Of a stretch of DNA of 12,003 nucleotides, positions 6,467 to 12,003 are shown in pieces. A model generated the notes under the pieces. The model did not search any database. It worked only from the letters and a program-made list of their open reading frames with translations, and was not told the origin of the DNA. Made by a program: the position numbers and the translations under genes. Location of the stretch: the NCBI GenBank assembly GCA_030040825.1, contig JASHSY010000217.1, positions 1 through 12,003 on the forward strand. The letters run 5' to 3'. Source of the DNA: Xanthobacteraceae bacterium (GTDB taxonomy: Bacteria; Pseudomonadota; Alphaproteobacteria; Rhizobiales; Xanthobacteraceae). Position 1 is the stretch's first letter, and each line of letters begins with the position of its first letter.

Positions 6467-7612
6467 ATGCCGTGGAGCAATCAGTCCGGCGGCGGGCCGT
6501 GGGGCTCGGGCTCGCGCGGTCCATGGGGCTCAGGCCAGCAGACCCCCGGCGGACCGCGGCCGCCCGATCTTGAGGAGTTTTTGCGCCGCAGCCAGGATCG
6601 GCTGCGCAGCCTGTTGCCCGGCAACCTCGGCGGACGGGGCATCGCGCTGATTGCGCTGGCTGTGGTCGTGCTCTGGGGATTTTCCGGTTTCTTCCGGGTC
6701 GAGCCCGACGAACTCGGCGTGGTGTTGCGCTTTGGCAAATTCGTGCGCGAAGTGCAGCCGGGATTGAACTATCACCTGCCCTATCCGATTGAGACTGCGC
6801 TGACGCCGCCGGCATTACGCGTCAACAAGACCGATGTCGGCATGCGCGCGGTGGAGGATCTCCGCCGCGGCACCTCGGTGCGCGAACTGCCCGAGGAAAG
6901 CCTGATGTTGACTGGCGATGAGAACATCGTCGACGTGGATTTCTCGGTGCTGTGGCGGGTCAAGCCGGTCGAAGTCGGCAAATACCTGTTCAACGTGCAA
7001 AATCCGGAAGGCACCGTGAAGGCAGTGGCCGAAAGCGCTATGCGCGAGATCATCGGCCGATCGAACATCCAGCCGATCCTGAGCGGCGCGCGGCAAACCG
7101 TCGAGACGGCGGTGCAGAATCTGATGCAGAAGATACTCGACCAATACGGCGCCGGAATTCTGGTGCAGCAGGTCCAGTTGCAGAAGGTCGATCCACCGAC
7201 GCAGGTCATCGACGCGTTCCGCGACGTGCAGGCAGCGCGTTCCGATCTCGAGCGTGCGCAGAACGAAGCGCAGACCTATGCCAACCGCGTCGTGCCCGAG
7301 GCACGCGGTCGCGCGGCAAAGATCACGCAGGACGCGGAAGCCTATCGCGAGCAGACTGTCGCCGAGGCCAAGGGCGAGACTTCGCGCTTCCTGCAAATCT
7401 ACGAGCAATACAAAAAGGCCCCGGCCGTCACCCGGGAGCGCATGTATCTGGAGACGATGGAGCGGATTCTCAGCGGCACCAACAAGACGATTATCGACAC
7501 CGGCCAGGCGGGGCCGGGCGTGGTGCCCTATTTGCCGCTCCCCGATCTGCCGGCAGCGCGCACGCCGGCCGCAACGCAACAGCGGCCTGCCGCATCGGGA
7601 GGCGGCCAATGA
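6467..7612 (+). CDS. hflK: FtsH protease modulator HflK (SPFH family)
   Basis: HflK forms with HflC a large membrane-anchored SPFH cage around the FtsH protease and modulates its access to membrane protein substrates. The 381-residue protein has a Gly/Pro/Trp-rich cytoplasmic tail (1-35) typical of HflK, a single TM segment at about 57-77, the SPFH/band-7 domain from VEPDELGVVLRFGKF (78-92) to about 270, and a long Ala/Glu/Arg coiled coil (about 255-315) in which GRAAKITQDAEAYREQTVAE (281-300) is characteristic. It ends in a Pro/Ala/Gln-rich tail. ATG 6467 is fixed by AGGAG 6 bases upstream; an in-frame TTG directly before it is discounted. It overlaps hflC by ATGA (stop 7610-7612, next start 7609), the usual translational coupling of this pair. 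E. coli HflK has 419 residues, so this one is slightly shorter. Confidence 0.96.
   Translation: MPWSNQSGGGPWGSGSRGPWGSGQQTPGGPRPPDLEEFLRRSQDRLRSLLPGNLGGRGIALIALAVVVLWGFSGFFRVEPDELGVVLRFGKFVREVQPGLNYHLPYPIETALTPPALRVNKTDVGMRAVEDLRRGTSVRELPEESLMLTGDENIVDVDFSVLWRVKPVEVGKYLFNVQNPEGTVKAVAESAMREIIGRSNIQPILSGARQTVETAVQNLMQKILDQYGAGILVQQVQLQKVDPPTQVIDAFRDVQAARSDLERAQNEAQTYANRVVPEARGRAAKITQDAEAYREQTVAEAKGETSRFLQIYEQYKKAPAVTRERMYLETMERILSGTNKTIIDTGQAGPGVVPYLPLPDLPAARTPAATQQRPAASGGGQ
7597..7602 (+). promoter_or_regulatory. Ribosome-binding site of hflC
   Basis: GGGAGG lies within the last codons of hflK, 6 bases before ATG 7609. It fixes the hflC start at the ATGA overlap and rules out the upstream extension of that frame through hflK. 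Confidence 0.7.
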
Positions 7613-8556
7613 GACTGAGCCTCGCCGGCGGCGTCATCGCCATTCTTCTCATCATTGCCCTCATTGTCGGTTACGGCACGCTGTTCACCGTCAGTCAGAC
7701 TCAGCAGGCGCTGGTGGTGCGGCTCGGCAAACCGGTACGCGTCATCACCGATCCCGGCCTGAATGTGAAAGTTCCGTTCATCGACAGCGTTATCTATATC
7801 GACAAGCGTATCCTTAGCGTCGAATCGCCGGCACAGGAGGTGATTGCCTCGAGCCAGGACAATTATAAAACCGGCGGCGACCAAGCCGGCGAACGGCTGG
7901 TGGTTGACGCGTTCGCGCGCTACCGCATCGTCGATCCGCTCAAATATTATCAGACGGTCGGGCCGGCCGGCGCCGATTCGCAACTCTCCATCCTGCTCAA
8001 TTCCGCATTGCGTCGCGTGCTCGGCGCCGCCACGCTTTCCGATGTGGTTCGTGACAAGCGCGACGAGCTCATGGCAAAAATGCGCGATCAGCTCGATCGC
8101 GATGCGCGGCCGTTCGGCATTCAGGTCGTCGACGTGCGCATCCGCCGGGCCGATTTGCCCGAGCAGAACAGCCAAGCGGTCTATCAGCGCATGCAGACCG
8201 AACGTCAGCGCGAGGCGGCGGAGTTTCGCGCGCAAGGCAGCCAGAAGGGCCAGGAGATTCGCGCCAAGGCTGATCGCGACGTGACCGTTCTGCTGGCGGA
8301 GGCTACCTCGCACGCCGAACAGATCCGCGGCCAGGGCGATAGCGAAAGAAATCGCATTTTCGCCGACGCTTTCACCCGCGATCCCGACTTCTTCGCCTTC
8401 TACCGCTCGATGCAAGCTTACGAAAAGAGCATGCAGCGCGGCGACACCCGCCTCGTTCTAAAGCCGGATTCGGACTTCTTCCGCTATTTCGCCAATCCGT
8501 CCGGGCAGCCGGCGGCGGAGGCTTCGGGCGCGCCCAAGCCGACGGGTTCGAAATAA
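7609..8556 (+). CDS. hflC: FtsH protease modulator HflC (SPFH family)
   Basis: Partner of HflK in the membrane SPFH complex that regulates FtsH. The 315 residues start with a TM segment (about 5-25, Leu/Ile-rich), followed by the SPFH domain beginning TVSQTQQALVVRLGKPVRV (27-45). The next part, PGLNVKVPFIDSVIYIDKRI, is the conserved HflC core. A coiled-coil section follows (about 200-250) with QGSQKGQEIRAKADRDVTVL, and then the FFAFYRSMQAYEKSM segment diagnostic of HflC; the tail is Pro/Ala-rich and ends GSK. The length is close to E. coli HflC (334). It is translationally coupled to hflK and followed after 7 bases by the DUF2065 gene, matching the hflK-hflC-yjeT order in E. coli. Nothing appears missing. 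Confidence 0.96.
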   Translation: MRLSLAGGVIAILLIIALIVGYGTLFTVSQTQQALVVRLGKPVRVITDPGLNVKVPFIDSVIYIDKRILSVESPAQEVIASSQDNYKTGGDQAGERLVVDAFARYRIVDPLKYYQTVGPAGADSQLSILLNSALRRVLGAATLSDVVRDKRDELMAKMRDQLDRDARPFGIQVVDVRIRRADLPEQNSQAVYQRMQTERQREAAEFRAQGSQKGQEIRAKADRDVTVLLAEATSHAEQIRGQGDSERNRIFADAFTRDPDFFAFYRSMQAYEKSMQRGDTRLVLKPDSDFFRYFANPSGQPAAEASGAPKPTGSK

Positions 8557-8563
8557 CCGGTTC

Positions 8564-8749
8564 ATGACCGATTTTCTCGCTGCGATCGGGCTGTTCTTTG
8601 CCATCGAAGGGATTCTGTTCGCCGCATTCCCCGTCGCCACCAAGCGCGCGATGACCGTTGCGCTTGAAATGCCGGATAGCGCCCTTCGGATGGCCGGTGT
8701 CGGGTCGGCCTTGATCGGGATTTTTATTGTCTGGTTGGTGCGGCACTAG
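8564..8749 (+). CDS. DUF2065 family small membrane protein (YjeT-like)
   Basis: A 61-residue protein with two predicted TM helices: about 4-24 (FLAAIGLFFAIEGILFAAFP) and about 42-59 (AGVGSALIGIFIVWLV), separated by a short basic/Met-Pro loop. The LAAIGLFFAIEGILFAAFP and ALRMAGVGSALIG motifs match DUF2065, whose E. coli member YjeT also lies directly behind hflC. Function is unknown; constant linkage to hflKC suggests a part in the FtsH-HflKC membrane complex, which is inference. No Shine-Dalgarno is visible, so translation may be coupled to hflC, whose stop is 7 bases upstream. Confidence 0.88.
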   Translation: MTDFLAAIGLFFAIEGILFAAFPVATKRAMTVALEMPDSALRMAGVGSALIGIFIVWLVRH

Positions 8750-8887
8750 CCATGTATGGCGCGGGGAGTCGCTTTTCCGCCCCAATCCGGTACCTAATTG
8801 CCCCGCCCGCGTCATCGACTCGGCCTTGCGCTCGGCAGCGGACGAGGCCACCTTGGCGTCATTGATCCTTTCGGAGCAAAGATTTCC

Positions 8888-10366
8888 ATGTCCCGCCATT
8901 TGTCTCGTTTCGTCCGTCATGGTTCGGCCATCGTGGCGCTTGCGGCGACGATGGCCGTCGCGCCGGCCTTTGGCGCGACGGCGCGGGGGCCCGAAAGCAT
9001 CGCCGACGTGGCCGAACAGGTCATCGACGCGGTGGTCAACATTTCCACCTCGCAAAAGGTGGACGCACGTCTCGGCAACATGCCGGACCTTCCGCCCGGC
9101 TCGCCGATGGAGGAGTTCTTCGAGGAGTTCTTCAAGAACCGGCGCGGGCAAGGCGATCAGGACCACACGCCGCATCGCATCAATTCGCTCGGTTCGGGCT
9201 TCATCATCGATCCGTCCGGGCTGGTCGTGACCAATAACCACGTCATCGGCGACGCTGACGAGATCAGCGTAAAGCTCAATGACGGCACCGAGCTTCCGGC
9301 CCAAGTTGTCGGCAAGGACTCAAAAATCGACCTGGCGCTGCTGCGTGTGCACTATGACAAGCCGCTCAAGGCGGTGAAGTTCGGCGATTCCGACAAACTG
9401 CGGCTCGGCGAATGGGTCGTCGCCATCGGCAATCTGTTCAGCCTGGGCGGCACGGTCACCGCCGGCATCGTCTCAGCGCGCAATCGCGACATTAAATCCG
9501 GCCCCTACGACAACTACATTCAAACCGACGCCGCCATCAATCGCGGCAATTCCGGCGGGCCGCTTTTCAATCTCAACGGCGAGGTTGTCGGGATCAATAC
9601 CGCGATCATCTCGCCTTCCGGCGGCTCGATCGGCATCGGCTTTGCGCTACCGTCGAATTCGGCGGTCGCAGTCATCGACCAGCTCCGGCAGTTCGGCGAG
9701 ATGCGGCGCGGATGGCTGGGCGTGCGCATCCAGGAAGTCACTCCCGATATCGCCGAGAGCCTGAGTATCAAGCCGCCGCGTGGCGCGCTGGTTGCCGGCG
9801 TCGACGAGCGCGGGCCGGCAAAGCCTGCCGGCATCGAACCAGGGGACGTTGTCGTCAAATTTGACGGCCGCGACGTCAAGGAGATGCACGATCTGCCGCG
9901 CATCGTCGCCGACACGCCGGTCGGCAAGGACGTCGACGTCGTCGTTATTCGCCAAGGCAAGGAAGAAACCCATACCGTGAAGATTGGCCGGCTCCAGGAT
10001 ACCGACAAGCAAGCGTCGGCGAATTCCGACAAGGACGCCGCACCGGCGCCGAAGTCGGCGGTCCAGAAGACGCTCGGCCTGGAACTGTCCAGCCTCACCG
10101 ACGATTTGCGCAAGAAGTTCAAGGTGCGCGATAACATCAAGGGCGTTTTGGTCACCGGAGTCGATCCAAGCGTGGCGCAAGCAGCCGCCGACAAACGCCT
10201 GTCGCCCGGTGACGTGATCCTCGAGGTGCAGTATCAGAGCGTCGGCAATCCGGCCGATTTGCAGAGCCGGATCGACACGCTCAAGACGCAAGGCAAGAAA
10301 ATCGCCATGCTGCTTGTCGCCAACGGCGATGGCGATACCCGCTTTGTTGCGCTGAACTTGCAATGA
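8888..10366 (+). CDS. degP: Do/DegP-type periplasmic serine protease with two PDZ domains
   Basis: Degrades or refolds misfolded envelope proteins in the periplasm. From ATG 8888 it has 492 residues: a signal peptide (basic start, hydrophobic 13-28, likely cleavage after AFGA at 30), a trypsin-like domain (about 36-265), PDZ1 (about 275-365), a Lys/Asp/Ala/Pro linker (about 370-392) and PDZ2 (about 395-490). The catalytic triad is His118 (TNNHVI), Asp148 (KIDLALL) and Ser222 (NRGNSGGP). An oddity is the loop that usually reads GNPFGLG: here it is GNLFSLG (181-187), two changes each explained by one base. The open frame extends to 8798, but that would bury the signal peptide; GGAG at 8873-8876 (11-base spacing) supports 8888. 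It follows hflKC-DUF2065 after 138 bases, a linkage that fits a shared envelope-proteostasis role. degP, degQ or mucD naming cannot be settled from sequence alone. Confidence 0.93.
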   Translation: MSRHLSRFVRHGSAIVALAATMAVAPAFGATARGPESIADVAEQVIDAVVNISTSQKVDARLGNMPDLPPGSPMEEFFEEFFKNRRGQGDQDHTPHRINSLGSGFIIDPSGLVVTNNHVIGDADEISVKLNDGTELPAQVVGKDSKIDLALLRVHYDKPLKAVKFGDSDKLRLGEWVVAIGNLFSLGGTVTAGIVSARNRDIKSGPYDNYIQTDAAINRGNSGGPLFNLNGEVVGINTAIISPSGGSIGIGFALPSNSAVAVIDQLRQFGEMRRGWLGVRIQEVTPDIAESLSIKPPRGALVAGVDERGPAKPAGIEPGDVVVKFDGRDVKEMHDLPRIVADTPVGKDVDVVVIRQGKEETHTVKIGRLQDTDKQASANSDKDAAPAPKSAVQKTLGLELSSLTDDLRKKFKVRDNIKGVLVTGVDPSVAQAAADKRLSPGDVILEVQYQSVGNPADLQSRIDTLKTQGKKIAMLLVANGDGDTRFVALNLQ

Positions 10367-10384
10367 GCGCGGCTGACGGCGGGT

Positions 10385-10403
10385 CGTTGCGGCGAGCGCA
10401 ACG
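10385..10403 (+). terminator. Hairpin 18 bases after the degP stop
   Basis: CGTTGCG (10385-10391) and CGCAACG (10397-10403) form a perfect 7-bp stem around the loop GCGAG. No T-tract follows, so it is not a classic intrinsic terminator; it may stabilise the 3' end or assist Rho-dependent ending. It is the best candidate for the end of the hflK-degP unit. Confidence 0.4.
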
Positions 10404-10494
10404 GAATAGCTCCGATGCGTGAATGAATGTGGCGCGCCCCTGCACGTGACGGCATAGTGCGGCGCTCCAAAAAAACCCAGCAAAGGCTTCAGGT

Positions 10495-11712
10495 GTGACT
10501 CAGGCAGTTATCGGCCGGCAAAAAGCCGGCGCCGCTTTATTTCTTATTCTTTGCGTCATCAGCTTTTGCCATTTCGTCAACGACCTGGCACAGTCGTTGC
10601 TGCCTGCGATCTACCCAATCGTCAAAACAAAATTCAGTCTCACCTTCGGACAGATCGGCATGCTGACCCTGGTGTCCCAGGGCGTCGCTTCGCTGCTGCA
10701 GCCGATCGTCGGACTTTATACCGACCGCAAACAGCAACCTTATTCGTTATCGTTCGGTATGGGCTGCACGCTGGTGGGATTGCTGACGTTCGCTTTCGCG
10801 CCGAATTTTGCAGTGTTGCTTATCGGTGCGTCAATTCTGGGCCTTGGATCGGCCATCTTTCATCCTGAATCGTCACGGCTGGCCCGCTTCGTTTCCGGTG
10901 GCGCGCACGGTTTCGCTCAATCGCTGTTTCAGGTCGGCGGCAACTTCGGCGGCTCGTTCGGTCCGCTACTGGCTGCCTTTTTCATTCTCCCGCACGGACA
11001 GGAAAGCCTGGCGTGGTTCGCACTCGTGGCGCTCGGCGGCATGAGCATTCTCGCCGTCGTCGGGCGCTGGTATAAAGCCAATTATCATGCGCAAGCGCCA
11101 TCGCACCGGGCGTCCGCGGCGCGCACAGCAATGCCGCGACGGCAAGTCCGGCGCGCCCTGGCCGTTTTGATCGCGCTGATGTTCTCGAAGTTTTTCTATC
11201 TGGCCAGCATCACCAGCTATTACATCTTTTACCTGATGCACCGCTTCCATGTGCCGACCGAGACGGCGCAGATTTATCTGTTCGTCTTTCTGGCGGCCTC
11301 CGCCGCCGGGACGTTCTTCGGCGGCCCGATCGGCGACCGTGTCGGCCGCAAGACCGTGATCTGGATTTCCATCGTCGGTGTGCTGCCGTTTACGCTGGTT
11401 CTACCCTATGTCGGGTTGCCCGCCACGATTGCGCTCACCGTCGTGATCGGGCTGGTGCTGTCGTCGGCATTCTCCGCGATGGTGGTGTACGCGCAAGAAT
11501 TGATGCCCGGCCGGGTCGGCATGGTTTCAGGGCTGTTTTTCGGGCTAGCCTTCGGCATGGCAGCGATCGGCGCCGCGGTGCTGGGCGAGGTGGCGGATTG
11601 GACCAGCATCGAGTTCGTCTATCACATCTGCGCCTTCCTGCCGGCAATCGGGCTGCTCACGGCGTTCCTGCCGGACGTAAGGGCGGAGCGCCAGCCAAAG
11701 ACTGTCGGCTAA
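10495..11712 (+). CDS. MFS transporter, fosmidomycin-resistance (Fsr) type
   Basis: An inner-membrane, proton-driven efflux carrier of the major facilitator superfamily with 405 residues and about 12 TM helices in two halves, joined by a basic loop (about 195-222). The Fsr-like opening FCHFVNDLAQSLLPAIYPIV (24-43), the first-half loop GLYTDRKQQ (73-81) and IFHPESSRLA (121-130) match the family of E. coli Fsr (406 residues). The second half carries the MFS loop motif GPIGDRVGRKTV (277-288). E. coli Fsr exports fosmidomycin, an inhibitor of the isoprenoid enzyme Dxr; the natural substrate here is unknown. The start is GTG 10495, with AAAGG 8 bases before it; no in-frame ATG lies close by. It follows the degP hairpin and is probably transcribed separately, though no clear promoter is seen. 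Confidence 0.9.
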   Translation: MTQAVIGRQKAGAALFLILCVISFCHFVNDLAQSLLPAIYPIVKTKFSLTFGQIGMLTLVSQGVASLLQPIVGLYTDRKQQPYSLSFGMGCTLVGLLTFAFAPNFAVLLIGASILGLGSAIFHPESSRLARFVSGGAHGFAQSLFQVGGNFGGSFGPLLAAFFILPHGQESLAWFALVALGGMSILAVVGRWYKANYHAQAPSHRASAARTAMPRRQVRRALAVLIALMFSKFFYLASITSYYIFYLMHRFHVPTETAQIYLFVFLAASAAGTFFGGPIGDRVGRKTVIWISIVGVLPFTLVLPYVGLPATIALTVVIGLVLSSAFSAMVVYAQELMPGRVGMVSGLFFGLAFGMAAIGAAVLGEVADWTSIEFVYHICAFLPAIGLLTAFLPDVRAERQPKTVG

Positions 11713-11755
11713 ACGACGCACAAACTTGCCGGCTTTCGACCGCGGCCCACGGCTC

Positions 11756-11784
11756 TTTTTTCGTCAACCTTTTGCGCCTATATT
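11756..11784 (+). promoter_or_regulatory. Possible ssrA promoter, or T-tract of a weak terminator
   Basis: TATATT (11779-11784) is a fair -10 box; 17 bases upstream is only a T6 run (11756-11761), a poor -35. Start of transcription would be near 11791. The same T-run follows a weak 4-bp stem, GCCG (11728-11731) with CGGC (11750-11753), so it may instead end the transporter transcript. Confidence 0.3.
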
Positions 11785-11790
11785 CACGGG

Positions 11791-12003
11791 TGCTGGCGCA
11801 AGCCGGCTATGGCGATAAATGGCCGTCGTAATAAACCTTTCGGACCCGGGGGCGGTACCCGGCGACTCCACCATTATGGGGTCGAAATAGGATCGACGAG
11901 GGCGTAAAGGGCGTGCTTTTGCTCGGCATGGTTCCGCCGTTATCGGGCCAAATCATAGTTGCAAACGACAACTATGCTCCGGTTGCTCTGGCTGCGTAAG
12001 CAG
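11791..12003 (+). ncRNA. ssrA: Permuted two-piece transfer-messenger RNA (tmRNA), cut by the right edge
   Basis: tmRNA rescues stalled ribosomes and adds a degradation tag. The gene is circularly permuted as in other alphaproteobacteria: the acceptor piece comes first, the coding piece second. The acceptor piece ends with a T-arm (stem CCGGG 11846-11850, 7-base loop GGCGGTA, stem CCCGG 11858-11862), then CGACTCC (11863-11869), discriminator A and encoded CCA (11871-11873). After only 4 bases the coding piece begins GGGGTCG (11878-11884), which pairs with all seven bases of CGACTCC. The third pair is G-U, the alanine identity element recognised by AlaRS. GGATCGACGAGG (11891-11902) matches the tmRNA D-arm region, and the tag frame follows. 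The T-loop lacks the normal TTC, a departure from one-piece tmRNAs. The 5' end is approximate, placed by a possible promoter; the 3' part of the coding piece is outside the window. Confidence 0.93.
11961..11999 (+). other. tmRNA tag reading frame (ANDNYAPVALAA)
   Basis: The 12 codons and TAA stop encode ANDNYAPVALAA. It opens with the alanine resume codon GCA and the conserved ANDN start, and ends LAA, the C-terminal signal for ClpXP/ClpAP and other proteases. CATAGTT directly before the resume codon resembles the conserved sequence that sets the tag frame in other tmRNAs. Confidence 0.95.

Noticed and set aside
6952..7608. Upstream extension of the hflC frame through hflK (534 codons in total).
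   Set aside because: The extension is Arg-rich shadow sequence of hflK; the ATGA overlap and GGGAGG fix hflC at 7609.
8798..8887. 30-residue N-terminal extension of the DegP frame.
   Set aside because: It is unlike a signal peptide and would precede the clear one that begins at 8888.

Overview
The window looks like a core-chromosome segment of a high-G+C alphaproteobacterium, most likely Hyphomicrobiales (rhizobial order). Three things point there: a circularly permuted tmRNA gene whose tag starts ANDNY and ends LAA, the hflK-hflC-DUF2065-degP gene order, and G+C near 65-70% in most genes. The genus assignment is inference.

Layout, left to right. (1) miaA (tRNA dimethylallyltransferase) runs leftward off the window edge and is divergent from serB (phosphoserine phosphatase). 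serB is followed by a small SLOG/YpsA-type 'molybdenum cofactor carrier-like' protein. (2) A methyl-accepting chemotaxis receptor lies on the minus strand, convergent with the previous pair and divergent from thyA; the spacers on each side hold only hairpins and one palindrome. (3) thyA and folA, a common adjacent pair (ThyA makes dihydrofolate, FolA recycles it), are separated by two small, tightly packed, lower-G+C genes: a HEPN-domain protein and an unrecognised 135-residue protein. (4) A membrane proteostasis block follows: a good sigma70-type promoter, then hflK-hflC (SPFH complex that modulates FtsH), a DUF2065 membrane protein and a DegP/HtrA periplasmic protease with two PDZ domains. 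(5) An Fsr-type MFS transporter is followed by the permuted ssrA (tmRNA) gene, cut by the right edge just past its tag stop codon.

How the parts relate: thyA/folA supply dTMP and tetrahydrofolate; hflKC/DUF2065/degP and ssrA all belong to protein quality control (FtsH regulation, periplasmic proteolysis, ribosome rescue and tagging); miaA modifies tRNA A37.

The least ordinary part is 4975-5786. The HEPN gene starts on the thyA stop codon (TAATG), overlaps its partner by 22 bases, and the partner ends 10 bases before the likely folA start. The pair has about 49% G+C in four sampled rows, against about 67-70% in rows from thyA and folA. It lacks both the R-x4-6-H RNase motif of toxic HEPN proteins and an obvious MNT nucleotidyltransferase motif, so it is best described as an uncharacterised HEPN pair embedded in a folate operon. 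Everything else is recognisable housekeeping. No insertion sequence, CRISPR array or ordinary tRNA gene was seen.
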